A stretch of DNA of 64,000 bases from Lutimaribacter saemankumensis (GCF_900100005.1 NZ_FNEB01000004.1:1-64000), one strand, 5' to 3'; positions 1-9,269 are shown, counted from the first letter of the stretch. Notes: generated from the sequence alone by a model not told the origin. Numbers and translations: made by a program.

Positions 1-103
1 TCAACACACGTCGATCATCAACGCGTGGCTTGCCGTGTGACTTGGGGAAGAAGGGCTCAAGACGCGCCATCTGCGCATCCGTCAGCCAGAAAAGATCAGA
101 CAT
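1..103 (-). CDS. IS5-family transposase, N-terminal fragment (runs off window)
   Basis: Reading leftward from an ATG at 101-103, the first 34 codons begin MSDLFWLTDAQMARLEPFFP and continue with the KSHGKPRVDDRRVL stretch. This is the characteristic N-terminus of IS5-family (IS427-like) transposases common in alphaproteobacteria. The reading frame is still open at the window edge, so whether the element is complete cannot be judged. The element end lies about 60 bases upstream of the start codon. It borders the AT-richer polysaccharide genes, which fits an acquired island. Confidence 0.75.
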   Translation of the reverse strand, partial: MSDLFWLTDAQMARLEPFFPKSHGKPRVDDRRVL

Positions 104-149
104 GCTCACCGCTCGGTTTTCGAAGCGTGAATCACGCTCCAACGCGGAA

Positions 150-170
150 ATCAATGGGTCCTGACCCTAG
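150..170. mobile_element. Terminal inverted repeat of the IS5-type element
   Basis: The block around GGGTCCTGACCCTAG has the form of the terminal repeat of IS427-group IS5 elements, with the repeat read inward as GGGTCAGGACCC. The following CTAG could be part of the target duplication. It sits just outside the transposase start, as expected for the left end of such an element. The partner repeat is outside the window. Confidence 0.55.
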
Positions 171-335
171 GCGGAGTAGCGAATATCGATCGCAATGGTG
201 TCAATAACTCTGAGAAGACTTTTTTGACTTGGAATTAGATCAAACAAAATGGCCGATACTTTTGTCGCCAGACAACCAAATCCTGTTGCAATTGCTGACC
301 GCGAGATTTTTAACGCTGGAATGATTTGAACAAAA

Positions 336-2330
336 TCAATTCTGGCCCACTTCAAAAATACTTTTCAATCCAGAGGGAAGCAGGTTAAGCGCGGCTGTTA
401 GGCTAATATGATCATCGTCAAAGTACAGTGGGGTCCCTTGATCGTCTTTCATATGACAAAATTGATCATCACAAAAGAGATCTGACAACGGGATGTACCA
501 CACATCGTCGTAAGCCTCAGCGATATGTTCTAGAATTCGTTCAGTCTTGCCTGCTCTTGCTTCGTATTCCTTTCGAGTGACAGGAGAACTCACTGTCCAG
601 CCAAGCAGGGCTTCCCGAGCGGTGAACTCTGGTACACTTCGACCAACTTCAGGAACAGGGCCGAGTAGTATCACCTTCCTTCTGGTGGCCACGATTTTCG
701 CGACCGTTGCGCTCAACCCGGCTTCAAATAAAGCTGCATTGTCTACAGGGCTCGGTTGTTTCCCGGAGGGGCCTATCCATTCGAGGCTTACGCTGCCGCC
801 TGCCTCGCCTTTATAGCGTGTCCCTTCGACTGAAAGTGTCCAGCGTGCACCGAGTATCACCAAAGGAATATCCCGCTGGCCTTCAAGCCAAGTCCAGACA
901 CTCTCATTGAAAGCTGTACACTTTTGACCGTTTGATACTCTCTGTATGTACAGGATAGGCGGGCAGGCGCTATGCCCTGCGAATATACCGGTTTGACCAA
1001 AAAGATCCGCCGTTCTGTCCATGCCTGGCATGAACGCGTCGGCGTGACTGTCGCCCCAAAACAAAAAATCTCGTCGACCGTCTTCACCGCGAGGTGCACC
1101 AATTGAACATAGGCCGTCGGACGGCTTGACACCAAAGCAATCATCTCTTCTTGGATTTCTATCGTCCGCAAATGACGCAATTGCAGTAACTGCCGCGGGC
1201 AATCGGGCAGGAACACCGTCCGAGGCGTGCAAGAACAAACCTGCTCCTATCAAAGTCACCAGTGAGAGAGCTGAGGTAAGAAAGATTGCGCGCTGGTTGA
1301 GCGATGCCCGAGAATGCATTCGAAACGGGCGTTCGACAAAGCGAAAGGACAGCCAAGCCATTGCGATGGAAACGGACACGGCAGTGATGGACGTTGCAAA
1401 GTGCAAGTGTGCTGTTCCCAATATAATCCGAAGGAATGCAAGGATTGGCCAATGCCACAAATAAAGCGAGTAGGATATCAAGCCGAACCATACAAAGACT
1501 CGGTTGCAAAGCAGCGTGTTGACTATGCTTCCTCCGCCGCGTGTTCCGACCCAAATTAAAACAGTCGTTCCAACTACGGGTGGCAACGCGGCCGCTCCCG
1601 GAAACGGTGTAGTGGCATCAAAAATGAAAACTGGAACGAGGATTGCGGATATCCCGGCCAACGCCAAAAATTCTCGTGCAAAGCGGTTTTTGGGAGAATG
1701 AATTGAAGCAAGAGCAAGTATTGCTCCTGCACCGAGTTCCCAGGCTCGAAAAAAGATCAAATAGAAAGCCCAGTCAGGTTGAATCGGCAGCATCAGTACT
1801 GCAGCCCCGAATGAGAAAACCGAAAGACCGATCACAATCCAAAGCGGTTTTCTCCGATCGCGCCAAGGGAGGAGCATCAGTAGAAGAGGAAAGAATAGGT
1901 AAAACTGTTCTTCTACAGCAAGCGACCAAGTGTGTAGGAGAGGAGCAAACTCAGCTGCGTTGGCAAAATAATCAAGCGTTTTCGTAAAGTATACGTTTGA
2001 TAGGAAAAAAGCGGTGGCAAAAGCGGACTGGCCGAGTTTCTTCATCTCTGCTGGCAGTAGAACAAACCAACCAATTGCGAGCGAGGCAAGAACAACAGCC
2101 GTCAGTGCCGGTAAGATGCGGCGAGCACGTCTCTCATAAAAGGAAACCAGCGAGAAACTGCCTTTTGCGATCTCATCGGCTACGATTGAAGTAATTAGGT
2201 AGCCCGAGATCACGAAAAATACGTCGACGCCAATGAAGCCGCCTGAGGGCCATGGAATGCCTGAATGGTAGAAAACTACCGGTAGAATAGCAACGGCACG
2301 CAAACCGTCTATATCTGCCCGATACTTCAT
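336..2330 (-). CDS. Acyltransferase-3 membrane protein with C-terminal SGNH domain (OafA/YrhL-like)
   Basis: This 664-residue protein is expected to O-acetylate (or otherwise acylate) a surface polysaccharide. The N-terminal half is a roughly ten-helix acyltransferase-3 domain. It has the R-X10-H motif near residues 11-22 (LRAVAILPVVFYH) followed by the GVDVFFVISGYLIT signature. The C-terminal part is a periplasmic SGNH-hydrolase-like domain with a GDSH block (FLFWGDSHADAF) and a late DDDHIS block supplying the His. The order and length match AT3-SGNH fusions such as O-antigen and exopolysaccharide acetylases. The gene is clearly AT-richer than genes further right, which hints at transfer. 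It is the last leftward gene before the IS end. The acceptor glycan is unknown. Confidence 0.88.
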   Translation of the reverse strand: MKYRADIDGLRAVAILPVVFYHSGIPWPSGGFIGVDVFFVISGYLITSIVADEIAKGSFSLVSFYERRARRILPALTAVVLASLAIGWFVLLPAEMKKLGQSAFATAFFLSNVYFTKTLDYFANAAEFAPLLHTWSLAVEEQFYLFFPLLLMLLPWRDRRKPLWIVIGLSVFSFGAAVLMLPIQPDWAFYLIFFRAWELGAGAILALASIHSPKNRFAREFLALAGISAILVPVFIFDATTPFPGAAALPPVVGTTVLIWVGTRGGGSIVNTLLCNRVFVWFGLISYSLYLWHWPILAFLRIILGTAHLHFATSITAVSVSIAMAWLSFRFVERPFRMHSRASLNQRAIFLTSALSLVTLIGAGLFLHASDGVPARLPAAVTAIASFADDRNPRRDDCFGVKPSDGLCSIGAPRGEDGRRDFLFWGDSHADAFMPGMDRTADLFGQTGIFAGHSACPPILYIQRVSNGQKCTAFNESVWTWLEGQRDIPLVILGARWTLSVEGTRYKGEAGGSVSLEWIGPSGKQPSPVDNAALFEAGLSATVAKIVATRRKVILLGPVPEVGRSVPEFTAREALLGWTVSSPVTRKEYEARAGKTERILEHIAEAYDDVWYIPLSDLFCDDQFCHMKDDQGTPLYFDDDHISLTAALNLLPSGLKSIFEVGQN

Positions 2331-2557
2331 TCAGCCTGTTGACCTCTCATGCGCCAATAATCTTTGGTTGCTTCTTAATGCAAAAAAATCGCTTTCTCAT
2401 CTACCAATACGCCTTGTGTGTTCAGCAGCTTTAACGAAGACCACCGAGAGATCGAGTTTGTTAGCTGCCCTTATGCTGACGCCAGTATAAGCAGGGGCAG
2501 GGCGACGAAGACAGCTTTGAATCTTGATGAGCTTTGCTGTGGATCGAAAATAACAGT

Positions 2558-3352
2558 TTAGCCAAACGGACTGCGATACATACCCAGTTTCTGCTTCAGA
2601 ACAGCCCAGAGAAACGGCGGTTCATGCACCACGTAGCGATGGAAGCGGGCGCGGGGTTCCTTGAGCAAGCGGTAAAGCCACTCGAAGCCCCATTCGGTGA
2701 TCCAAGTTGGTGGGCGGGCGAAGGTGCCGCTTTCGTAATCGATCGTACCCCCCAAGGGCAGCCAGAGCCGCACTTCAGGCATGCGGTCACGGTAGCGCAT
2801 GATGAACTTTTCCTGCCGTCCACCGCCCAGCCCGACGAGGCAGACAGTCGCGCCACTGTCGTTTACGGCCGCGATCATCCGGTCGATTTCGGTGGGATCG
2901 GTCTCGAAATCAAAGGCAGGGGCATCGGTCCCGACGATCATCTTACGGCCGACCTTTTCGTTGATCCGCGCAGCGGCCATATCGGCAATTCCCGGCTTGC
3001 CTCCCATCAGGAAAACCGTAACCGACGGGTCATCGGCATAGCGCGTGTAAAAACGTGGAAAATAGTCCGAGCCCGACACGCGCTCACGCACAGGATTGCC
3101 AAGAAATTTCGTAGCGAAATACATGATCTGGCTGTCACAGGTGATCACGTCGAACCGGTCGAGCAGAGCATGAAACTCGCGGTCGGTCTGGAGCTTCATA
3201 ATCATGTCGACGTGCAGCGTCAGCATGGCACCTTCGCGGAGATTCTCGATGATGTCATCCATCGACACGTCGTGAACCCAGGCGTTGAGCATGGGCACCC
3301 GTTTCAGCTGCCCCAATTTTCCACCGCGTTCCATGTTGCTGCCATCCGCCAT
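2558..3352 (-). CDS. WecG/TagA/CpsF-family glycosyltransferase
   Basis: This 264-residue GT26 enzyme is likely to transfer a sugar (often ManNAc or a uronic acid) to a lipid-linked intermediate during exopolysaccharide assembly. Family hallmarks are the HVDMIMKLQTDREF region, the CDSQIMYFATKFLGNP block, FLMGGKPGIADMAA and the VGLGGGRQEKFI stretch. The C-terminal WITEWGFEWLYRLLKEP segment is typical of the family. The ATG at 3350-3352 shares a base with the TGA of the gene before it (TGATG), so it is probably translationally coupled. A GTG three bases earlier is an alternative start. The exact sugar donor cannot be read from sequence. Confidence 0.88.
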   Translation of the reverse strand: MADGSNMERGGKLGQLKRVPMLNAWVHDVSMDDIIENLREGAMLTLHVDMIMKLQTDREFHALLDRFDVITCDSQIMYFATKFLGNPVRERVSGSDYFPRFYTRYADDPSVTVFLMGGKPGIADMAAARINEKVGRKMIVGTDAPAFDFETDPTEIDRMIAAVNDSGATVCLVGLGGGRQEKFIMRYRDRMPEVRLWLPLGGTIDYESGTFARPPTWITEWGFEWLYRLLKEPRARFHRYVVHEPPFLWAVLKQKLGMYRSPFG

Positions 3353-4230
3353 CACGCTGTTGCCCCCATATACTTTTCCACCAGCGACTTGGTTCCGCGT
3401 ATATTGCCCGCCGAGGAGGCGCCGAAGACAATCGATTCCACGCCCGGCAATTCGGAAATCCAGTGTATCGCCTCGTCCGCCGGGATAGCCCCGGAGGCAT
3501 AGACAGACATCGCCACCGCCCGCACCCGGCCTGATTTCAATGCGTCGAGATAGGCATCGAACCCACCCGACATTCGAAAACCGATCTTGTTGATATTGGC
3601 ACAGACGATCGGTCGCTCGATGCCTTCCTTTTCGACCGCGTCGAGCAGCATCGGCAGGTTCATGGTGATATAGGCGGGCTCAGCCCCATATTTTTCGATG
3701 ATATGGTCGTGGAAGATCCGGAAGGCTCGGGTAAAACCCATGCCCAGCAGCAGATCTGTAAAGACGTTTTGCACGAAGACTACCGGCGTCTTGGTGCCCT
3801 GGAACATCTTCATCTCCATGTCGATTAGGACACGGGCGATGCCGTCCACCTCCTTGGTTGCCAGCGCCTTGCCGCCCGCCAGCGCCGTCGAAAGCAGTCC
3901 GTCGGAAGGCATGAAATGCCGCAATGCGCCAACCATACCGTGTTCGGTCACGGCATTGGCGTATTTATGGGCGTATGGCATGCAGGGGTAGAACTGGAAA
4001 TCGCCATAGCGCGCGGGGTTTGCACGAATGCGATCGGCTACCTCGGCGATCCGGTCATGGGTGGTGCACATGAAGGTGCGGATACCCTCGTCATAGGCGA
4101 CGTCCAAGACATCCATGATGGCGTCCGCGTGCTGAAACCGCATGGCCTGGGCGCGCGCCTTTTCCTCGGACATATGATTGATACCGAAAAACTGGTTGTC
4201 GCCGAAAAGAAGCCTGTCCATTCTCGGCAT
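3352..4230 (-). CDS. Conserved hypothetical protein of a polysaccharide cluster, TIM-barrel/aldo-keto-reductase-like
   Basis: This 292-residue protein is one I cannot assign to a characterised enzyme. It starts MPRMDRLLFGDNQFFGINH and alternates beta-strand-like and helical segments in a TIM-barrel-like rhythm. A late ELPGVESIVFGASS segment resembles the end of aldo/keto reductases, but the usual D-Y-K-H tetrad is not obvious. The ATG at 4230 has a GGGGGG element about seven bases upstream, which favours it over the TTG six bases earlier. It lies between a Gfo/Idh dehydrogenase and a GT26 glycosyltransferase with overlapping or nearly abutting ends. A role in making or modifying the sugar handled by those neighbours is the most economical inference. 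Confidence 0.6.
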   Translation of the reverse strand: MPRMDRLLFGDNQFFGINHMSEEKARAQAMRFQHADAIMDVLDVAYDEGIRTFMCTTHDRIAEVADRIRANPARYGDFQFYPCMPYAHKYANAVTEHGMVGALRHFMPSDGLLSTALAGGKALATKEVDGIARVLIDMEMKMFQGTKTPVVFVQNVFTDLLLGMGFTRAFRIFHDHIIEKYGAEPAYITMNLPMLLDAVEKEGIERPIVCANINKIGFRMSGGFDAYLDALKSGRVRAVAMSVYASGAIPADEAIHWISELPGVESIVFGASSAGNIRGTKSLVEKYMGATA

Positions 4231-4232
4231 GA

Positions 4233-5336
4233 TCAAGCCCCCCGTGCGAACCAGCTGCGTTTGCGCGCCGGTATTGTCTGTTTTGCCATCGGTGGTGAAC
4301 CTACAGGCGCGCCCGTCTCGGAGTTCTCGATGACCATGGCCATCGTCCGGTCGGTTTGCGTGGCCGAGGCAAAATCGTTCTCGATCGCCTTGCCCTTTCC
4401 TGCCGCTACGGCGGTGACGAAATCGTTCAATTGGGCGGAATATTCCTCACCGCGGAGGTAAAACCAGGGGTCCTCGGTCAATTCGGTGGTGTATTTCACG
4501 GTCCAGCCTGCATCGTAGCTAGGCAAGGCCGGGTCTGACTTACGTAGGTAAACCTGACATTCCTGCCGGTCGGCAAAGATGCGACCGTTGGTACCTATCA
4601 TGGTAACGCGTGTTGTCATCTTCCGATGGCTTTCATCGGACCAATTGACTGAAAGCTGTGCTGTCGGACCATCGTTCCAGCTGAGCGTCGCCATGACCTG
4701 GTCGTCGATCCCATCGGAAAAGACAGGCGTCAAGACCGAGCCCGAGACCAGCGACGGCACTCCGAAGAACCAGTTCAACAGGTTAAGCGGATGTGCTGCA
4801 TAGTCGTAGAGGCATCCCCCGCCCTCTTCCTTGCGGGTGCGCCACGTGCCGCGCTTGGGTCGCAGAACGACAGGACCATAAGCCTCGGCGATGACATGCG
4901 TGATCCGCCCCAGCGCCCCGCTGTCGACGATACGTTTCATCTCGCGGAACGCTCCCACATAGCGATAGTGATACCCCACCTGCGCGACACGCTCTTTCCC
5001 GGCCGCCATTTGCGTCAGCCTTTCACTGTCGGCCCAGTCGAGACAAAAGGGTTTCTCACAAAACACATGCAAATCTCGCTCGAGGGCTGCCGTGACCATC
5101 GGGGCGTGCAGCCGCGATGGCGTGGCAATCAGCACTGCATCCAGCCGCTCGGTTTTCAGCATGGCATTGTAATCGCGATGGACCGGGGCAGTAATATTCC
5201 GGCTCAGTACATCGACCATGAATCCGGCACCGTCACAGGCCACGGTATCGACCTGCGGATGTGCATTGACCATCGCGAAATGCGACAGGCCCATTTTGCC
5301 CAAGCCAACCACCGCGATCCTGATCTTATCGTTCAT
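4233..5336 (-). CDS. Gfo/Idh/MocA-family NAD(P)-dependent oxidoreductase
   Basis: This 367-residue sugar dehydrogenase-type enzyme probably oxidises or reduces a nucleotide sugar or free sugar for polysaccharide synthesis. The N-terminus (IRIAVVGLGKMGLSHFAM) is a Rossmann GxGxxG fold. The CEKPFCLD block carries the conserved EKP lysine, and GYHYRYVGAFREMK starts the C-terminal catalytic domain. I chose the ATG at 5334-5336 because it opens directly into the Rossmann strand with an AAGAG element just upstream. Longer in-frame starts back to 5432 give a non-family extension. The gene is nearly abutted to the following TIM-barrel-like gene, which suggests a shared transcript. Confidence 0.85.
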   Translation of the reverse strand: MNDKIRIAVVGLGKMGLSHFAMVNAHPQVDTVACDGAGFMVDVLSRNITAPVHRDYNAMLKTERLDAVLIATPSRLHAPMVTAALERDLHVFCEKPFCLDWADSERLTQMAAGKERVAQVGYHYRYVGAFREMKRIVDSGALGRITHVIAEAYGPVVLRPKRGTWRTRKEEGGGCLYDYAAHPLNLLNWFFGVPSLVSGSVLTPVFSDGIDDQVMATLSWNDGPTAQLSVNWSDESHRKMTTRVTMIGTNGRIFADRQECQVYLRKSDPALPSYDAGWTVKYTTELTEDPWFYLRGEEYSAQLNDFVTAVAAGKGKAIENDFASATQTDRTMAMVIENSETGAPVGSPPMAKQTIPARKRSWFARGA

Positions 5337-5343
5337 TCTACTC

Positions 5344-5613
5344 TTAGCCTCTGTTGTGGCGTTTGCCATCCATGTATCGGTCCATACTTGCAAGCATGGC
5401 CAATCCCTGCGGCATCGCCGATATCTTTGCAATGCGCATCGGGCTATAGTAAGGCAACATTCCGCAAAGATTTCGCTGATATTCGGACGTAAATATTTGA
5501 GGTGGTCCGGTCAGGGTCGGAGGTCGAACCATCAGCTTGATACGTGACCAGAGCGGCAGAACACCCGCGGCCAGTTCGAATGTTTTTCTGAGTGCTGGCG
5601 AGAAATACTTCAT
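5344..5613 (-). CDS. Small hypothetical protein
   Basis: An 89-residue open frame starts MKYFSPALRKTFELAAG and ends seven bases before the Gfo/Idh start. The reading frame has ordinary codon use and fills most of the space between two real genes on the same strand. There is no strong ribosome binding site and no domain I recognise. The protein is basic, without a clear membrane segment. It may be a genuine small gene of the polysaccharide cluster, or the space may be a leader region. I give it only modest weight. Confidence 0.4.
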   Translation of the reverse strand: MKYFSPALRKTFELAAGVLPLWSRIKLMVRPPTLTGPPQIFTSEYQRNLCGMLPYYSPMRIAKISAMPQGLAMLASMDRYMDGKRHNRG

Positions 5614-5684
5614 GAAATAATGAATGCACGTGACAACTTATTGTCAAACAGCCAAGTTTAAGTGTGAAAGCTTATTCTTTAAGG

Positions 5685-6701
5685 CTATTTCATGTCCAAC
5701 GCGATTTCCAACGACTTTGGATCCACGCTGAAGGACTGAAGTGAATACTCAAGGAACGGCTTGTCCAAGTCGTAGGCGCCGGCGATATGTTCAGGTTTGA
5801 TCCGTCCGCGCACACCGATCCACCGGCATCCGACCTGATGGCACATGACCCGAAAATTGTCAGTCATGTGGCCGCATGGGAAGAGTTCGACTAAACGACT
5901 TAGCAAAGACTCCGGCCTCCGATAGAGTAGAGGCGCAATCGCAGCCCCGTGTATTGAAACAATTTCTTCTGCATGTTGAAATATCTTGAATTGGTCGCTA
6001 GCAGAAAAGTCTTCTGCGTATATTTTGTGGTAACCCCTTTTCGACAGAAGTTCAGCTATTTCGGTTTCATTCTCAAGGTTGCGAGTAGCTCTTCGCGAAA
6101 TGAAAAGCTTTCTTGGTAAAGAGTATGATGACGCATCAAATACGCCATGTGTTAGCAGGATATCGTCTACTTCCCTCGAACGCGCCCACAAATGTCTCAC
6201 AGGACGATTCGAAGTCCATGGCTGCAAAGAGAAAGCCAGGACACTACCTTTCACTGGCGTATCTGTTTGTATTGTATTGATAGAAAAGAGCTTTGCGGCT
6301 TCGACTATGTATCTTGGAGTCTTCTTTGGTAGTAAAACCCTCAGCGTTTCTTTCTTCAGTCCGGACTCTTCGATCAGTTTGTAAAGCAAGGGGAGGTGAT
6401 CATTTAGAAAGTGTGCCCAATTTTGCGGGTGGTGTGTCCGAAAGTCAATCAATACGCCATCGAGTTCATGGGCTTTTTTTCCAAACATTGCTGCGCGCTG
6501 AATTGTCCGTAAGTGATCTGAGTGCGAAATCGATTCTTTAAGCTTGATTTTCAAACTTCCGCCGCGCACTGTTTTCGGTGGCAAGGTGATTACTTCACAA
6601 TCTGGAACAAATCTATCGACCAAGTGCGAGCTAGCTGAAATCAAAATTCCTTTAGGGCACTTATATGGTGGAATTTTAGTTGTAGGAAATTCGTCAGTCA
6701 T
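5685..6701 (-). CDS. Glycosyltransferase family 61 protein (DUF563-like)
   Basis: This 338-residue enzyme most likely adds a sugar residue in exopolysaccharide or capsule assembly. The family hallmarks are a central NWAHFLNDHLPLLYKL motif, the PRKLFISRR segment and a late EEIVSIHGAAIAPLLY block, which is the conserved HGA loop of GT61/DUF563 proteins. The ATG at 6699-6701 is preceded by GGAGACAGGGG and lies four bases after the TAG of the upstream membrane gene, so I prefer it to the longer in-frame starts at 6749 and 6800. Its AT-rich composition, with codons such as AAA, TTT and ATT, contrasts with the right half of the window. The donor sugar is unknown. Confidence 0.8.
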   Translation of the reverse strand: MTDEFPTTKIPPYKCPKGILISASSHLVDRFVPDCEVITLPPKTVRGGSLKIKLKESISHSDHLRTIQRAAMFGKKAHELDGVLIDFRTHHPQNWAHFLNDHLPLLYKLIEESGLKKETLRVLLPKKTPRYIVEAAKLFSINTIQTDTPVKGSVLAFSLQPWTSNRPVRHLWARSREVDDILLTHGVFDASSYSLPRKLFISRRATRNLENETEIAELLSKRGYHKIYAEDFSASDQFKIFQHAEEIVSIHGAAIAPLLYRRPESLLSRLVELFPCGHMTDNFRVMCHQVGCRWIGVRGRIKPEHIAGAYDLDKPFLEYSLQSFSVDPKSLEIALDMK

Positions 6702-6705
6702 CAAT

Positions 6706-8250
6706 CTACCCCTGTCTCCGGCTGCGATGATGCAAGGGGCGTTTGGCATGATTTGACATAGGCTTAGGTTTATGGCCCAGCGATGATGGGACGCCGTCAA
6801 GCCTATTGGTTGCCTCGCGTTGAAAATTTTCTTTCTTGTGAGGTGGTTTCTCGATTTTGCATGCCGTTTGATACCTTCCGGTCAAAGCCCCAGCTAGGAG
6901 CCAAGTGATCGGAGATATGGTTCCGTTAGGCAAAAGGTCGATCATCGATCCTGCCAGAGCCAAAGTTAGGCCAGTACTTGCATGAGTAATGCCCTGAAGT
7001 TTCCGACTTGCAGCCAGCAAAACAGTCGAAAACCCAAGTAAGCCGAACTGTGCTGTGTAACCAAGCCATCCATAGACGCCGGCGACAATAATCCAATATC
7101 CATCTGATGCTATGGTGCGTCCCCGCTCAGTTTTGACTCGGTTACGGCCACCGCTTCCCCAACCGGCCCAAGGTTTGTCGTTGGCGTGAGCAAGCATGGC
7201 CTGCTCTGCGTCAAAGCGGTATTCTAGGGAGTCAGCACGCTCCTGGCTTATGCTGGCCATCACCGAATATATTTGTTTTGTCGGCACGAGGTTCGCACCT
7301 CTCAAAGCTGGGTATGTGAGTACAGCTAAAACGATAGTTGCGGCTGCAAGCAGCTGAATTCTCGCGGAAAAAAATAGGGTCAGCGGTAACAAGAGCAGCG
7401 CGATAACAATAGCGGTCAACGATTTGCAAAGTATTAACGTCATTAGCAGCCAGAAACATGTCATCAGCCAACGCCCGGCTTCATTTGTGGCCCTCATTTC
7501 GCGCCACAAAGCACCAGCTGCAAGCACGGCAGCAGCAAACACGATCGCAACCCAGATACCGTGATTGAGGAAAATCACAGGTCGGTATCCGCCAAAGCGT
7601 ACATGTTGCGCGAACCGGTGCGGCGAAAAGCCATAGATCTCACGGTTAAGTTGTGGGCTCATCCTGACCTCGTAGAGCGCCAGCAAAGAATAACCGAGGG
7701 CGGCCACCACAAGAACTTTCAGCAATACAACCTGGCTTTCGGCGCTGTAAAGAAACCTGCGTGCCAAAAAGAATGGAGTAACCATTACAAGAAGATCCAA
7801 ATTGGCGGAAAGCCCGTCGTAGATCTTGAGGCCTGCCAGAAATCTGTCTCCATCGATAAATGGTTTGGAATTGTTCAACGCGGTAATTATCGGCGAGCCG
7901 AAGAGAAGCAGAAAAAGCCCCCAGAATAGAACCTGACCGCGCCTTACTGTAAAATCGTCGGCAAACGCAGTCTGCGGGTGCTCGGTAACTCTTTGGCTCG
8001 TCGAGCCCCGGTTTTTCCCGCGTCGCGACACAATAGCCGCGTAGCACATGATAACTGCGAAAAGGCTCGGCACCAGATCTTTGTTCCACGCTGGCAGTAG
8101 GGGCAGGTCAAAAACCGCGATGTTTGGCAGCAGCAGGTACCCGCCGATGATCGTCCATGCCAGGGCCTCGTTCAGGGGGCGCGTTCGGAAAAGGACGATG
8201 GTAACCACCGGCCAGATGAACAGCATGGCGTATGCGAAAGTGTTCGGCAT
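6706..8250 (-). CDS. O-antigen ligase/Wzy polymerase-like membrane protein
   Basis: This 514-residue polytopic protein has about 11-12 hydrophobic helices and a long central periplasmic loop. That layout is typical of the O-antigen ligase/Wzy superfamily, which polymerises or ligates lipid-linked oligosaccharides. The loop region with RVKTERGRTIASDGYW sits before the last helices, where the superfamily places its arginine-rich catalytic loop. The C-terminal 45 residues are soluble and basic. The gene begins the leftward transcription unit and is divergent from the first VPLPA-CTERM gene. The family is too diverged for the linkage made to be predicted. Confidence 0.78.
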   Translation of the reverse strand: MPNTFAYAMLFIWPVVTIVLFRTRPLNEALAWTIIGGYLLLPNIAVFDLPLLPAWNKDLVPSLFAVIMCYAAIVSRRGKNRGSTSQRVTEHPQTAFADDFTVRRGQVLFWGLFLLLFGSPIITALNNSKPFIDGDRFLAGLKIYDGLSANLDLLVMVTPFFLARRFLYSAESQVVLLKVLVVAALGYSLLALYEVRMSPQLNREIYGFSPHRFAQHVRFGGYRPVIFLNHGIWVAIVFAAAVLAAGALWREMRATNEAGRWLMTCFWLLMTLILCKSLTAIVIALLLLPLTLFFSARIQLLAAATIVLAVLTYPALRGANLVPTKQIYSVMASISQERADSLEYRFDAEQAMLAHANDKPWAGWGSGGRNRVKTERGRTIASDGYWIIVAGVYGWLGYTAQFGLLGFSTVLLAASRKLQGITHASTGLTLALAGSMIDLLPNGTISPITWLLAGALTGRYQTACKIEKPPHKKENFQREATNRLDGVPSSLGHKPKPMSNHAKRPLHHRSRRQG

Positions 8251-8621
8251 GAAATGCGTCTGCAGGTTCCGTGGGGCGCGTTATCAGCGGCGGTGGCTTC
8301 AGATCATCTGGTTTCAGTCATACGTGGTTTGGGGCTTCGGAAAAACCTTCGTTTTGAACTTAAACCGATTGTATCCGCCGTGTTGCAGGTTTTCTTGCTG
8401 CCCTCGTCCAATTAAGCCGATTCGGCTCGGTTTTGCTTGCGGATAGGGCTGAATACTACCTTGGCGCTAATGGTGGCGATGGGTACGTCTTTGCCTTCAA
8501 TCATTGGGTGAATCTTGCGGGTCGTATTCTGATTTTCCTACAAAATGGGGCGAGAATGTGGCAGTGTTCTGGGGAATTTTACGAGTTGTTTTTGAATGGT
8601 TTGCATCCAAGGAGATTCGAA
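8251..8621. other. Divergent intergenic region, wzy-like gene / VPLPA-CTERM gene
   Basis: This 371-base gap between two divergent genes must contain at least the promoters for both sides. I see no convincing sigma-70 or sigma-54 promoter pair. The only firm element is AAGGAG at 8609-8614, the ribosome binding site of the rightward gene. Open frames running through it lack ribosome binding sites and look accidental. Confidence 0.5.
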
Positions 8622-9269
8622 ATGGACTTTTTCAAAAAGCTGGCTTTCCCGATCTGTGCGGCTGTTGGACTGTTTGCAGCTGCATCGGCAGATGCGTCTA
8701 CTTGCAGTGTTTCTGGCGCGACTATTACTAAAATCGGAAGCACCAACGTCGCGCCCGCATTGGCCGCAACCGCATGTGAAGACTACGCAGGGAACATTGG
8801 TGCCGGCAGTACTTTCATTGACGGCCTCAATGCGGGCACGTTTTTCACGGGTGAGTTCGCTGCCGGAACGACTTGGACATTCGTTGGAAAAGAAGATTCA
8901 AGCACAGATGATCCAGACATAACTGCGCAAATCGGCAATACGATTGGTACATGGTCTGCCGACTTCGATAGCTTGCTGGTCAACAATGTCATCATTGCCC
9001 TCAAGGGTACTCAGAATGGTGCTTTGTTCCTGTTCAAGGGCCTGAACCCATCTGCTTCCTATTTTGAGGGTGGATTTGACATGACTTTGGCCGGGTTGAT
9101 CGCTGGTGGTTCTGGCGGCGGTGGCGGTCTATCTAACCTGTCTGTTGCCGGAGTGTATGTTAGCGACCCGCCGGGCGGCGTAATTCCACTTCCTGCTGGC
9201 CTTCCTCTCCTGCTGTCGGCCATAGGGATCGGTGGACTTATCAGCCGGCGAAAGCGTAAAACGGCGTAA
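8622..9269 (+). CDS. VPLPA-CTERM sorting-domain protein (exosortase substrate 1)
   Basis: This 215-residue exported protein starts MDFFKKLAFPICAAVGLFAA, a clear Sec signal peptide cleaved near ADA-S. The ATG is preceded by AAGGAG with eight bases between, which decides the start over the longer frame back to 8433. The body is low in lysine and rich in small residues, with a Gly-rich stretch (GGSGGGGG). It ends in a tripartite sorting tag: IPLPAG motif, a hydrophobic helix (LPLLLSAIGIGGLI) and a basic SRRKRK tail. That is the VPLPA-CTERM class recognised by exosortase XrtD, encoded 2.9 kb downstream. The protein is predicted to be processed in the membrane and displayed or released at the surface. 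Confidence 0.88.
   Translation: MDFFKKLAFPICAAVGLFAAASADASTCSVSGATITKIGSTNVAPALAATACEDYAGNIGAGSTFIDGLNAGTFFTGEFAAGTTWTFVGKEDSSTDDPDITAQIGNTIGTWSADFDSLLVNNVIIALKGTQNGALFLFKGLNPSASYFEGGFDMTLAGLIAGGSGGGGGLSNLSVAGVYVSDPPGGVIPLPAGLPLLLSAIGIGGLISRRKRKTA

Noticed and set aside
2534-3502. A 322-codon plus-strand frame opposite the WecG-like gene
   Set aside because: It is antisense to a gene with strong GT26 motifs and shows no domain or start signal of its own.
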